Shown here one piece after another: positions 36,201-48,483 of a DNA stretch of 64,000 nt. The notes below the pieces were generated by a model. That model did not search any database and had not been told where the DNA came from. It saw only the letters and a list, made by a program, of their open reading frames with translations. A program made the position numbers and the translations under genes. The stretch covers positions 85,499,463-85,563,462 of the forward strand of contig NC_090982.1 of the NCBI RefSeq assembly GCF_040807025.1, in the 5' to 3' direction. Position 1 is the first letter of the stretch; each line of letters begins with the position of its first letter. This DNA is from Struthio camelus (Eukaryota; Chordata; Aves; Struthioniformes; Struthionidae).

Positions 36201-37294
36201 GGAAGTAGCAAAATTCAGCCCTTTCTGAAGTGTAATCAGGAGAGGTTGTCACTTGGAAGAGGCGGCCAGGCTTTTTAATCCTTTAAATTGGAGAAATCAT
36301 TTCCCACCACCTTACTCTCCCATGAGCTGTGGCATGACTCTCACAGTATATGGTGCCTTTTCTTACAGCCCTCATGCGGTGTAATCCCGAAACGGATCAA
36401 AGTCATCATTAAAGAGGGGTTTTAGCCTGTATGATTGCTAAGTGCCTTGTAAATGCTCAGAACTTGGGCAATCAAGAAAGGAAACCTAAGATCTCGTCGT
36501 TTCAGAAGATGCTGAGGACTTCAAAGTGCTTGGATTCGTGTATGGCTAAAAGTACCTTGTGAGATTTCCCTCCCTCTTTCCCGGATGGAGACCAGCCCAG
36601 AGTTTCTGGCTGAAGGTGAGTCCTCCACAGAGTTCAGCGTTTGCAGAACTGCAGGTATTGATGGGAAAAACCCTTGCAGCTTTAGCAACGATGGTATTGC
36701 AGCTTATCGTGGGAGCGACTTTCTTTGGCCCTGAAACGCAACCACGAAAGGAGCAGCGTGGTCTTAACAGTGTGCAGCCACCGTGCATGGAGTACAGGTT
36801 GCCACCAAACAGTACAGTTTCAGCAAGAAATTGGGAGGGTCTGAAGGACAACATCACATTATTGCTTCAAAGCAATAAGGTTTTTCTCTCCTCTAGGACC
36901 TGGAAGTTACTAACCAAAGTTTGGCTTTGTAACCAAAGGAAACCAAAATTTGGTTTCATAAAATATTATTACGACTGCTTTCACTTCAGCCCGTGTGAAT
37001 TGAGCCCAGCTAGGGAAGATGGGTTTATTATACAGAAATTAAACATTATCTGCTGGAAATTATATTATCTGGAGTCCAAAAGCAGGTTCTTTCATGATTA
37101 CTTTCCTTTCAGGAAAGCAGTTTCTCTCTGCGGACTGCATTTAATTGTGTTGCTAGTCCTTTTTAATTAGGATAATTTAGAAATTAAATTAAATTAAACA
37201 TTTTATTATTTCAGCTGTGGAAAAAGAGGGGACACCAGAATATAACTGCTGGCTGCAAAGGAGTGTCTGTTCATCCTTGCTCTAGCTCCAAAGA

Positions 37295-37316
37295 CCTACA
37301 AATATGTATTTGTAGG
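37295..37316. repeat. 22-bp near-perfect palindrome
   Basis: CCTACAAATA, a two-base centre, then TATTTGTAGG: a perfect 10-bp inverted repeat. One or so of this size is expected by chance in a window of this length. Confidence 0.6.
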
Positions 37317-39960
37317 AGCAAAGCATCCGGGGATCCAGCCTTGTGGCTCCTTTAAGAAGGAGAGGAGTTCAACATCTTCCCAGACTTTACTGTCATTTCT
37401 GAAACAAGGGAATCTCTTCACCCAAATATTGCCGTATTCCTACTCATCCCTCACCTCTGTCCCCCAGACAGCACAGGGCTGCCCCAAAACCTCTCATTTG
37501 TCCCATCCCTGGGGCAGCGGTCCCTTTTGCTGAAGGACCGCGAGCCATTTGTGGTGTGTAGGAAAGCCAGCGTGTTTGGTCACTACAGCTGCCCAAGACT
37601 CCCCACCTGGATTAGAGCATCGTTGTGCTATAACAACACATTAGAAAGGCAAAATCATTTTCCAGCAAAAGCACTGAAAACCTCTGCCTCATCTGGTTAC
37701 GTTTTCCTCTTAATAGCGTTGAAGTCACTGACTAGGAAAATGTATGGACAATTTGAGAGCCTGTAGCAAGCTGGGGCCCAGCGCTCAGTGCTTCCGCCCA
37801 TGTCTGTACCTCTTCTCATGAGGGATGTCCCAAAAAAACACATATGTTGGCAGTGAGCAGGACCGACAGGAGCTATCAGGTCATGGCTGACCTCTGGTCT
37901 GAGCTGGGAAATCCAACAACAATGTTTAGCAGTAGTGTGAATCCAAACGTCCTAAGGACAGTTGGGTCCCACTCTGAACCTATTTCCTTCTCGGTTGTGC
38001 TTTGGTGTGTTCAATCCCTGCAGCACGCAATGCTGCAGATGGGGGTACAGCTCCTGAGCTAAAATGTAGGACTGAGTCCCTGGGAAGGAGGCATCCGCAC
38101 CATGGCAAGCTCTCTGAGCTGCTCTTTCGTTGCTGTAACGTAGACGTCGTGTCCCTGGCTTTGGACAGAGTGCTGAGGATTTTAAAGCCGGTGCGTGCAG
38201 AAGGCAACTCTTCTGTTTGCAAAAGCTTGGGACAATCGTCAGTGCCACAGTGGAAACACGCTTCTGGTCCGACTCCTAAATTGAGTTAGGTTCTGCTTGC
38301 ATATTTGAACTTCACAGTGATACTGGTTGGGTTTCATTTTATACGCAGAGCGGAAATAAAAGGCTCAGTGGGGAATCTCTCAGCTCACAGGACTGACAGG
38401 GGAGCTAAACACAAATATCCAAGCCCCCTTCCATTTCCGTTACTGCCGACCTGGTTTGATTTGCAGCTCTCTTACGCTTGTATTCCCTCAGCTGCCTTTT
38501 CCTTGCCAGAGACTTGGCCATAGGCAACTGCGAGGCGTTGGCGATGGAGGGAGAGGCAGGAGGGGGAGAAGGACTGAGTGCCTCCCTTTGGGATGTGTGC
38601 CCGTCACTCCCGGTGTGAACTGGCCTCCGTGGGCTTAAACCTCAGATTGGGAGAGTCTCAGGGCTGGTGGAGCTGCAGGTGGGCACGGGGAGCTCGTTGG
38701 CTTTCCTCGGCCGATTGGCACACTTGCAGATGGGGGAGAGACTTGGACGAAGAAGAGGCAGCAGAAGGCGAGGGGAATAATCAGACGGAGAGGCTTGCTG
38801 AGGTCAGATACGCTGTGGGGAGCAAAGGAGACGCAGCCAGCGAGCACAAGCTCTCCACGTGCCATCACCATGTACCCAGAAGCCCCGCTCTGATTCCCTG
38901 GCATCCCATCCCCAGGACAGAGTCCCTCTTCCTGTCTCTCCTCTGGTCAGCTCCGGCTGGATGGTCAAAAAGACTTGGGTAAAGCAGCCAGGCTTAGCTA
39001 AAGAGCATATTCAGTGTGCAGTGGAGTGATATGCTTTTGATGCCTGGCAAAATTGAACTGCTGAGGCTCTGGGGCAAAAGCGACGCATCATCCTGGCGAA
39101 TGAGAGAGCACCAGATACTGCTCCCTAATGCCTCCGTTTCCTTTTGGGTATTAGGCTGGCTGGCTGCATGGCATCACGGCTATTAGGGCCATATTAAGGT
39201 TGTATGAGGCTCTTGGGGTGGGGGGAACAGCCAGGAAAAAGGAAACACAACAAGAAAGATGCCTCTGTGGAGAACACTGAAGGACGCTACGGGGGAGAAG
39301 GAGCTGCTTGATAGGAAGTGGTCCCTTGCTGGGCAAACAGATTAATATGTGCAAGAGAGCCCAATGGCAGAGTGCTGCTGAACCATTCATCTGGAGAGGA
39401 AGCAGTGCATGGCCAGCAGCGACCAGAGGTGACAGGGGTCCAGGTGGTTTCCCTAGGCCTCTCTGGCCCTTCCTTGGCCTGAACTGAGGGACTTACTCCA
39501 ACTCACATGAGAAGAAGAGCGTAGGTCACAGCCAGGTGAAAAGGCTTTTTGTTATTTTAAACTTTGAGTGTTATGCATTTGGGGGTGAGAAAATAATACC
39601 TTTGCTCTCAAACAGCTGTTTTTAAATCTCTTTAATCAATGCATATCCTAGAGGAAGAGGCCACCTATGTACCAAGCACAGTAGCTCCATGTGAGCAGAA
39701 ATGGTAAGAAAGGAACGGTACAGAGATCCTCGCTGAGAACGGCGGTGGCGTGATAGTTCCCGGAGATGGTGAATTCAGTAAGGACTGAAACAGTTCCATG
39801 TATTATTGCAAGTACATTGATGAGAAAAGGGTGTAGCAAAGTAATTCCTGTTGTTCAGGTCAGTAGGTACGTTCAGAATCTTGGTTATTTGGCAGCTGTA
39901 AATTTCTATCTTATGTGAGGATGCTACCTTGTGTGTGTACAGGAGGATGTCTACAGCATC

Positions 39961-39982
39961 TATATATGCATGCATGCATGTA
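39961..39982. repeat. (ATGC)n / (TA)n microsatellite
   Basis: Short alternating TATATA followed by three to four ATGC units. The tract is self-complementary and may adopt non-B structure. Confidence 0.7.
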
Positions 39983-42900
39983 TTTGTGGGAGGTCAATGT
40001 CCAGGAATGGTTAATATATTGCTGCCCCACTTTGATTCATGAAGGCTCCAGCACGCTAAAATACCCCTCATCTGCCTAGCATGCTCATGGCTGGATGCTC
40101 TTATCTTTTTTCCCCCTATCAAAAGCAAGAACTTGCCAAGTCCTTTTCTTCTGAAAGGTTTCGCAGCAAGCAGGGAATAATAGCATTTCCCTTTCATCCC
40201 CGTTCACCTTCCTGGGAGTGCAAAGGGCTCTAAACGGGGGTACCGGCTGGCAGAAGCCACTCTGTGCTGCTGGGGAAGGTAGACAAAGGCCTTCAGCCCT
40301 CGTTGTCTCTATGCCAAATGGTGTATTTTTACCAAGTGCAATGTGATAACAAGCAAATCACATGTAAAGATAAGCTTGTTTGTGGTTTCACATTTATTAG
40401 CAGAACCAGGATGAATCCTGGGCTCTTCTCATTCTTCATCTTGACCTGCCAACATGTAAAAACCACAAGCTGCCTTGTCCAGAGTAGGATTTTATTATGC
40501 GGCTAAGGAGTAGCGTTTCATGGTATAGATGTGCTCGAAGTGAACAATAAGAACAGCAGGACTAACAGCAACACTTCCATGCTCTGGTTGACCATTACAG
40601 CTCTGGGTAAATGTGTAATTCTTTCACCTTGAGGGAATGGAGTCTGAGTTACCCTGACAGTTTCTTCACATGATGCACAAACTATACTTCCTTGGCAAAA
40701 ATATGCCCGTTTTTCCAAGCTCCCTGTACGTGATCCTATCTTAAATGGTGCTGGAGTGTTGTTTGCTGCCCGTTCTCCGTCCTGCTTGCAGCCGTGCCAC
40801 TGGCATCTGCAGGGAATGGAGGGACAGGGAACAGAGGCAGGGACAGGGAAAGGATCATTGGAAGAACGGGGGATAACCGAGGCTGCAGGAAGGATGCTGC
40901 TGTGAGCAGGTGTGTGGCGAAAGCCTGGGGGAAAAGCCTCTTTGGTGGGGGTGAGACAAACCAGACAGCGTCACTCTGCTCCTGGCTCTCCCTCATTAGA
41001 TGCTGGAGTATCTCAGGGTCAGGCAAGGAGAGGAGGAGGATTTTGTCCTGGGATTGTGTCCTGAGGACCAGAGGCAAATGCTTAAAAAGTCTTTTTCCCT
41101 GTCCTTGCTAACCCAAGGGTTGCTGGTAGCTCTACAAACACTAGACTGATTTATACCTGGTAAAAATCTGAGTCAGGTCCCACAGGGTATCTACCCTCGC
41201 TCTGAAAGAGCCAAGTCACGTATTGCAGCCATTGCAACTGTCTCAGTGTGGTGCCTGGCCTGGACGGCTTAGCCTTGTTTCGAAGGAACAAGTATTCCCC
41301 AGACCAGAGTGCTCGTTCCAGTATCTTGACGTGGTTTCGTGCCTTGCTGCGTGCCTTGAAATGCGCACGTGGATACTCAGCTGCGGAGAATATGACCCTC
41401 TGGTTTTAAAATTCCCTCTGGTTTTGCTCCTGCTGGCTAGGGAGCTGTTGTCTTTCAGGGCTCTCTCCCGTGTCTTGCACAGGTTTCCTTCACCAGGCTT
41501 CAGGCTGAGCCCCTGCTATTCCCACCAAAAGTGTCCCAGCATCTCTCCAGCTCTCCTTAGCTGCTCACCAGAAACATGGCTTTCCTCCAGGGCTTCACAG
41601 CTCTATTCTCCCTCTTGCTCCTCCCTCATTCCAGGCAGGCTTTTGGGGGTATATTTTGCTTGAAAGGCAACAGCTTCAATAAAACTGCCTGTAGCTAATA
41701 CACTGTCGTGTGATAAAAGGGCCCGGCACTGTCAAGTCAAATTGTTCATCCTTTGTAAACCAAGAAGAGTGCGTTGCTGCAGCCCTCCAGCCAGCGCCCC
41801 TGGGTGGAGAGGTTTTCCAACACCCTTTGCCCAGGGAAATTCCCGGGCTGCTTCTCCCACCTCATTGATTAACAACTCCCTCCATGCTGGCAGGCTTTGT
41901 GCCTCCTGCTGCACCTCTCTCCGCCCTTCCAAAGAGCATTGCGATCCTCTGATGCAATTAATAACCGCAATAAGGGAGCGTGGAAAAAAAGTCAAAATCG
42001 AACGCGGAGGAAGAGAGACATGCTCCCTGGGTTACCGCAGACGGCAGCGAGGCTTACGCAGGCGGAGAGGAATAACACAGAGCGATGGCCCGCGGCATTG
42101 CTGGTTGTCTGTCTAATGCCGTCAGCCGTGTCCCTGCAAAGCACACGGCGCTCTGGGCTGCCGTGTGCCCAGCTAAGCAAAAAGCTCCTGTGTTGTCAAT
42201 GGTTAATTTGAATCCGTTCTGCAGCAAATCGGGAGTTACTGATGTCACTGTCCAAGATGCTTTCTGCCACCCTGCACAGGCAGCTGAGGAGATGTGCCTT
42301 GCCCAGCCTGCAAGGAGATCCTTCATGGCTGGTCACAGTTCTTGCAAGGCGATGCCTCTGCCCACTGTCAGCTCGGCCTCCTCAGCAGCCAAACAGCCTG
42401 ACCTTTGCAAATGCCGCTGTGTTTCCTGAGGGCTGTAACAGTGGGAACCCTTTGAAATGTTAATTTGGTCTCTACCTGTATAATCATACTTTGCATTTCT
42501 ATGCCCTCTTTAATGCAATGATGTAGCTGGGAATTAAATCAGGGTAGGAAAGTCATGAATTACGTCCAGGTAGCCCCATTATGCAGCTGAATTATGTGGA
42601 ACACCAGGAAACGAGGGATATTATTTTAAGCTAGGCAGCAAGTCAAGGAGAGAATCCCCATTTTCTGACTTTTCTTCTTGTCATTTGAAGTAGGAAAAGG
42701 CTTAGAGAACTGGTTAGACTGGGAGGGACTGGGGCAGCATCTCTAGGACAGAAGCAGAGACTTTTGTCGCCTCTGAAATAAGCAGAAGAGGAGGGAGGAA
42801 GGAATCTTTTGGTGGGTGATGACACATCCAAGGCGCTTGGGCATTGCGCTAGTGACTACTCCTCAGCCCCAAACCAGGTGCTGGGGCTCCTGGCACTGGC

Positions 42901-43814
42901 CGGGACTGAAATGCAGAGGGAACGGCCGGCACCCGATGGGAGAGCCTTTTCCTGCAGAGGCCAAGGGGAAGGAAGGAAGCGGAAGAATTATCTTAAAGTC
43001 GCCAACGGAGCGCGTGGGCTGTGGGATCGCTAGTCACATCCCTGCTGCGGGATAACCTCCGGGGGGTGAGTAAGCGAGGGTGAGCCGAAGGGTAACCTCC
43101 AAGCCCAAATCAGCTGTTGTAAAAGCAGTTTATCCGACAGCAGCTTAGGAGACAGTTGCCTAGAGTAGACCTGGGACATTGGCTTGTGTCGGGTTGAAAT
43201 TCTCGTGCTCTTTCGCTTTTGCAGCTTTTCTCTTGAGCACCTGTACTTCCCAGGGTGGGAAAAAAGTCAGCCGTTGGGAGACCCTGTGCTGAGACCTTCA
43301 GAGGAAGAGGAAGAAAGCGCCCTGCGGATGCGTGGTCTCAGGCCACAGGAGCTGCTGAAGAACGCACTAGGTGCTTTCAACACACCGGTTAATTCTACAG
43401 CTAAGAGAAACGAAGGGATCTGTGCTGAAGCCGATAAGCTTGACTCCCGAGCGAACACGAGCAAGGGTTTCTAAAAGGCAGCCCCATCCGAACACAATTT
43501 CAAACTCTCTGCAGCAAAGCGGTCTGTATAACCCCAGCTCTTGAGTTGGGTCCCATCCTGTTTCAGGCCTCGCTGAATACCAGTGAATTTAGCGCTGACT
43601 TGAAAATAGCCTTGGCACCGATTGCTGCACTGGATGCAAATGCCCTTCTAAAAATAACTGAGAAGCGTGCAGGGGAGCCCATCCCCACACTCCGCATTTC
43701 AGAAACAGCTCTTCCCCTTGCAAAGCACTTGTTAACCTGGGGGTACCCTGCTCTGAAACGTGATTTAGGAATAAGAGTCTCGACAGCTTTGTGCCGTCTC
43801 TGTCTCTTGCTGCG

Positions 43815-43880
43815 AACATCCTGCGTGGCCGCATGCAAGTCCCCCCATCACCTCCCTGCCTCGGTTCCTCTCCTGCCTTG
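43815..43880 (-). repeat. MIR-type SINE remnant, antisense
   Basis: The plus strand reads 'gtggccgcatgcaagtc...cacctccctgcctcggttcctctcctg'. This matches the reversed MIR 'gtgaccttgggcaagtcacttaacctctctgcctcagtttcc' with several substitutions. It lies inside the 221-codon frame at 43546-44211, which argues against that frame being a gene. Confidence 0.45.
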
Positions 43881-46144
43881 CCGCAAGGTAGGGTTCCCAC
43901 TGAGAGTCACGGGTGGAAAACGTTACCGTCCTCCGTGGCACAGGCAAACGTCTCAGCAGCTCTGCTCTCAGGGACAAGGACAGAGCCACTCACTGAGGCT
44001 CTGTGTCTGCGGAGGGCAGGACTGGAATAAAGAACTCGTCTGTCGCCAGCCGTTGCTCCTTACAGTGGGGCTATTATTTGTGTTTTACAGGGGGTCTATT
44101 TGCTTTCAACCCAACTGCCCACCCGCCAGCATAATGACTGCTCTGACTCTGGCTGTAACATTGCTGACCCAACCATTTGAAGAGGTTTCTTTTTCCTGCG
44201 GGAATCTCTGATGTAGCATCTAAGCACGTGAAGGCCGCGGCAGCATTTCGCTGGTCACTTCTTAGAAACTTGCAGAGGGGATCACTGTTATCTCCGTCAT
44301 GGGAGATATCCCAACTGTCCCACATATCCCAGAATTATACGGGGGCAGAGCAGAGGCAGTTCCTTCTTCTTTAGTTTATTTTTTTCAGTACCTACCTGAA
44401 TTTATAACTGAACTTTCATAATCTGAGCAGAAGACAATATGCTGAATTTTGCCTTCAGCTACGTTCTCTAAAGCAAAACGTTTCCTCAGAGCTAGCAAAG
44501 GAGGGACAAGCTACCAGCACATCACAGCTACAATCAAGTGACTTTGTAAGTATTCTATATATTCCCTTCAAAGCTGCAATTTCCCATCATTGCTAAGCAA
44601 TTTTCAAGGCTGTTGCCAGGGGGAGAGCGCAGTTTGGCACAGCATCTTTTTGCTTTCAAAGGTCGTATTCTCAAATGTTTTCATGTCTGCAGTCTCCCTC
44701 TCTCTCCTTTGCAGCCGCTGTGCTGAGCCCAGCGCTTCTCTCGGGAGGTTCGGTTTGCACAGTCAGCCTGTCCTGGACACGGTCGGAGCCCGTCGCTTCG
44801 GAAGTGAGTTTTTCAGCCTTCAGTCTTCTGGAATTATTGGAACAGCAGCTCTGATCCCGGCTGAGTAACAGGTACTCTGAGAAGTCTGATGAGGCTGGGT
44901 TTAGTGCCACAGGATTGCTGACTTTTGGGATAAAATCTTTAGGCTGGAGTACTTCCCGGAGCTGCTAAGATCCTCCAGTTCCCACGGAAGTTGCAGAGAG
45001 CTTGGAGACCCTTACTGTCTTCCCAGAGGCACTCAGCACCTTCCTGGGTGCCAGCCCAGGCAGCACGTGGCCTGGCCTGAAGCGTGGGTAGTGGGAGGAG
45101 AGGCAGGAACCGGGCTGCCCGCCTGGTTGCCAGCATCCGGTGGCTTCTGCTTCCAGCAGCAGAAGCAACCAGCCAGCCTACCTCAGTTCCCTCTGTTATG
45201 GCTATTGAGAAACTTCCCCGCCACCTTGCTGCCTCCCTAAATAGTTGCTTTTAATAAAGGGCCAATTTAGTTTCACAAGCACTGAGTCATCCGGTGTTAT
45301 CACCTGGCCTATGGCACCTGTAAGAGCAGCCACAGCGTCTTTTCTTTGGAAGAAGGATGTTAAGATTTCCTCCTCCATCTCTGCCTTTTCACAGCTCCCC
45401 TTTTCTTTCTCCTCTTAGGTGGGAGCCCTCTCTGCTCCCTGTTCCCCTCCCAAGCTATGACCACTTTGTGCCTGGCTATGGCCAGATGAGGACGAAAGCA
45501 GAGGCCGAGGGGCTGAGCGTGCCCGTCAGAGGGGCCGAGGCGCCGGGCAGGAAGGCAGCAGGGCTGAGCCCTGGCGAGACGCAGGACAGGCAGCTCCACT
45601 TTGCTCTTTGAATCTGGAGCTGCGCCAGCGCCTGCCAGAAAGTCACCAGATCCCGTGAAGCTGCAAGCTCCTTCCTTGCCGCGACAGGTCGCTAACGGAA
45701 AACGTCACAGCCAGCCCAGCCCACGAGCTTCAACTTCATGCGAAGGAACGGCTCCCGGCGTATGCTCGGCCCGAGAAGCAGAGACCGGCCCTCTTCCTTC
45801 CTGCTTATCCCGAGCGCCACGGCCTTCGCACGCACGGATGCTGGCTGGCTCTCGGCGTGAACTCTGCCCTGTCGGTAACTAATGGCACCGTCCCACGCAC
45901 ACGCAACACGTGCCACGTTCCCTGGGTTTCCCCTGCCTTGGAAACTAGCTGAGACGAACTCTTGTCAGGTCGGAGTTTAAAATCCCAATCACACCGCTAT
46001 TTCGAAAAACACCCCTTAATGCCAGCTCGGATCATACCTTCCTTTCTCCCAGCCCTTAGCTCTCCCATAAACCAGCAGCCTCACTGGGAAATCGTCGCTC
46101 TGGCTGCTTTTGGCTTAGGGTCCCAGCGTGCTGGGCAGCGGCTG

Positions 46145-46300
46145 GAGGTGGGAGCCGCGGACTAGACACGGGCTGGTGACGTGGGCCGTGGACATGGCCG
46201 TCGGCTGCCGCAGCCGGCGCCGCGTGCGCGAGACGAGCGCCTGCTCAGCCTCCAGCGCGGCGCTGCCGCTGCTTGCTGTAGTCACTGAACCTGAGTAGCA
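46145..46300. promoter_or_regulatory. Small CpG-rich cluster with UPRE-like site
   Basis: About 130 bases with very high CpG density, too short for a standard island. It includes TGACGTGG at 46177-46184, which fits the ATF6/CREB-type UPRE consensus. A 34-codon plus-strand frame (46194-46298) starts at an ATG in good Kozak context (GACATGG), but the peptide is Arg/Ala/Ser-rich and unrecognised. It may be a small promoter or enhancer about 2 kb upstream of CpG island 2. Confidence 0.35.
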
Positions 46301-46434
46301 TGATCCGAGAGAAAAATATTAAACGCCAGGCAGTTCCCCTTGCCCAAAATGCGACCAAATAAAAAAATAAAAAAGCCTGGCTCGAAATTAACACCATGCT
46401 CTCCCAATTACAGACACCCGCCGGTGAATAGAAG

Positions 46435-46448
46435 GTTGTCATGGCAAC
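46435..46448. promoter_or_regulatory. RFX X-box-like motif
   Basis: GTTGTCATGGCAAC fits the RFX consensus GTNRCC-(0-3)-RGYAAC with one mismatch (T for C at the fifth base), and is an imperfect palindrome. RFX factors drive ciliary and MHC class II genes. Nearby 'ccaaaaataaag' is MEF2-like. Taken with the CpG cluster 150 bases away, this looks like a compact regulatory element. Confidence 0.4.
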
Positions 46449-46549
46449 CTGCCCAGCAAACGATACGGCCAAAAATAAAGCGCAGCAGGGAGAGATCTTT
46501 TGAATCCGATTTTGCTGTCAAAGTGAAATTAAGGTTTTCTTAGAGGCCA

Positions 46550-47925
46550 GCTATTCTGGTTAATCTATGGTTGTGGTTTTTGCATGACAAGACTTTTATG
46601 TTCGTTAGCGTGATCTAGTTATACAGGTGGATGTTACAGCGAAACTGTAAGGAAAGGCAAGAGAGCAACCAAATTCATGGCTAGGAAAAGTTACGTCTTG
46701 AGTATAATTTAAACAACAAATGACCGATTAGACAGGTTGGCGCTTTTGAGAACCTGATGGCACAGAGCAGGCCTGGACAAAGTCGAGGGCAACAGAAAGG
46801 AAGGAAAAGATATTTTAGATAGCTTGTAGAAACATTTATAAGTCTCTTTGAGTGGATCTGAAGGGGTTAAATTGATCCGGTTGGCTAGAGGAGTATTTAA
46901 AAGGTGGCAATTCTATTTTTCTTTTTCTTGAATTTGAATGCGACGTTATTTACGTGGCAACATTTGCAGTTACCTTGTTTTAAACTCTGCTCAAAACCAA
47001 CCTGCTTAAACCCCAGATCGATACTGCTAATGGTGCCATTAGGTATTGAAGGCTCTGCCTGGAGCCCTGTCACTGCAGCCAAACGTCCGGGAAGCAGCAG
47101 CGCGCCTGTAAAGGGAACCGGGCCAGCCGTGCGCGTTATGCTTTCCGCGAATGAGAACTCCCCAAATTCGGCTGAACTCAGGGCAGAATAACTGGATATG
47201 CGAGCCGCGCAGGAACAAAATCCTCACTGGCCAGGCGTGGAGATGAACTGAATGAACTTCAGGACGTCACACGGGAAGCGTAACTGGTGCGTACTTACGA
47301 GGGTAGCCAAAGCTGATCTTTTCCTGAATGCAAAAACAGTTTTGGAAATTAGAAATAAAGGTGGCAAACAGCAGGTGAACCTGGAAGAAGTATTGGTCAA
47401 AGGGAAGTGGAGCCCTGTGGTTTCATTTGGCGTCCTTACCTTAGGAATCCTGGATTATTTAAGAATCCGGGTCTTGGCCAAGGAATAGAAGAGGAACCGG
47501 TTTCTTGGTCTGAACCTGAAATAACAAACAGCCTGTGGCTCATGAGCTGGCTGTCTGGGGAGCTGAGTCAGGTGATGGAGGTGGGAAAAAGGGTTAAACC
47601 TGTGTTAAATCCGGGGAGAAAAAAAGCGAGGCATGAGAAGGTTGGTCTGCGATCCCAGCACTTTGGTACGAGATCCTGCTGAGGTCACGCGAGTTGAGAT
47701 TTGACGTAATCACAGACCCGCCACACCTCATCTCCCCATGGCTGAAACTGCAACGACAAAGCGTACCCGTGGTGCATGGGTAAATAAAAGAGTATTAATT
47801 CACCTTATTTTTAAATAAGCCCCCCCTCCTGTTTTTGGTATTCCCGACCGGGCAGTGAGAAGCGCATAAATTCTGCATTTTCCAAACGGAAGCCTTCCTC
47901 GGACACCCCATCGCCAGGCGGCTCT
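46550..47925. other. Non-coding DNA upstream of CpG island 2
   Basis: No gene or repeat family was recognised. GC is moderate and CpG depleted until the island begins at about 47930. Confidence 0.4.
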
Positions 47926-48293
47926 CCAGTTCTTCCTGCCATCTCCTGCCGGCCAGCGCGCCACGCCGTGGGCCCAGCAGCTCTTCCCGCCGCGAAGCAG
48001 GAGCTCTGCTTTCCCCTCCGTCGCACGTCCGCTCGTCTTTACGGCTCGCGGGAGAAGAGCCAAGAGCGTCCGGCACCTCGGCCGCTTTTCAGACAGAGGA
48101 GAGCGAACGTCAGGCTCGTACCGCGTTGGCAGGAGAGACGCAGAAGGGCTGGGAGGCGTACCTGCGGGTCTTCGGTGGCTCCCGAAGCCAGTCTTGGTCC
48201 CTCAGTGCCGGCCTGGGTGTCACCATCGAAGCAGACACGCGGCGGCAGGAGCCGGCGAGGATCCGCGAGGTCCGCGCTTGCCCGGGTGCGCTC

Positions 48294-48332
48294 GCCTCGG
48301 ATTTGGGTCCCCCCTAAAGCCTCGGATTTGGG
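48294..48332 (+). repeat. 14-bp direct repeat, 25-bp spacing
   Basis: GCCTCGGATTTGGG occurs at 48294-48307 and again at 48319-48332, exactly 25 bases apart. This is a local duplication within the promoter island. Confidence 0.8.
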
Positions 48333-48409
48333 CCTCGGCCGGGCGTTGCTCCCAAACCTTCTCGCAGGACCTGCCTCCTCCTCCAAGCGGAGACGCGCCC
48401 GAAGCCGGC

Positions 48410-48416
48410 CCGGAAG
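48410..48416 (+). promoter_or_regulatory. ETS/GABPA-type site CCGGAAG
   Basis: Exact core of the ETS site common in TATA-less island promoters, about 220 bases upstream of the ZNF143 element. The short motif alone is modest evidence. Confidence 0.35.
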
Positions 48417-48435
48417 AACGGCAACGCCGCCGGGC

Positions 48436-48483
48436 GCCAAAGGCGTCGAAGCCAAAGGCGTCGAAGCCAAAGGCGTCGAAGCC
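48436..48483 (+). repeat. 15-bp tandem repeat, three perfect copies
   Basis: GCCAAAGGCGTCGAA is repeated three times without error (48436-48450, 48451-48465, 48466-48480), followed by GCC of a fourth. Perfect identity implies recent expansion or ongoing slippage. Each unit has two CpG sites, and expansion keeps plus-strand frames open because 15 is a multiple of three. Confidence 0.9.

Larger units (their letters stand above)
33270..46140. other. Intergenic DNA, no gene recognised
   Basis: No protein family was recognised. Open frames at 36559-37170 (203 codons) and 43546-44211 (221 codons) on the plus strand carry no domain I can name, and the second contains a reversed MIR remnant. An AATAAA at 41678-41683 with a GT-rich stretch about 25 bases later is the best stand-alone poly-A signal, but no exon leads to it. 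Confidence 0.4.

Noticed and set aside
36559-37170. 203-codon plus-strand frame
   Set aside because: No domain recognised; its second half reads like translated non-coding AT-rich DNA.
43546-44211. 221-codon plus-strand frame
   Set aside because: It contains a reversed MIR remnant and shows no recognisable domain.
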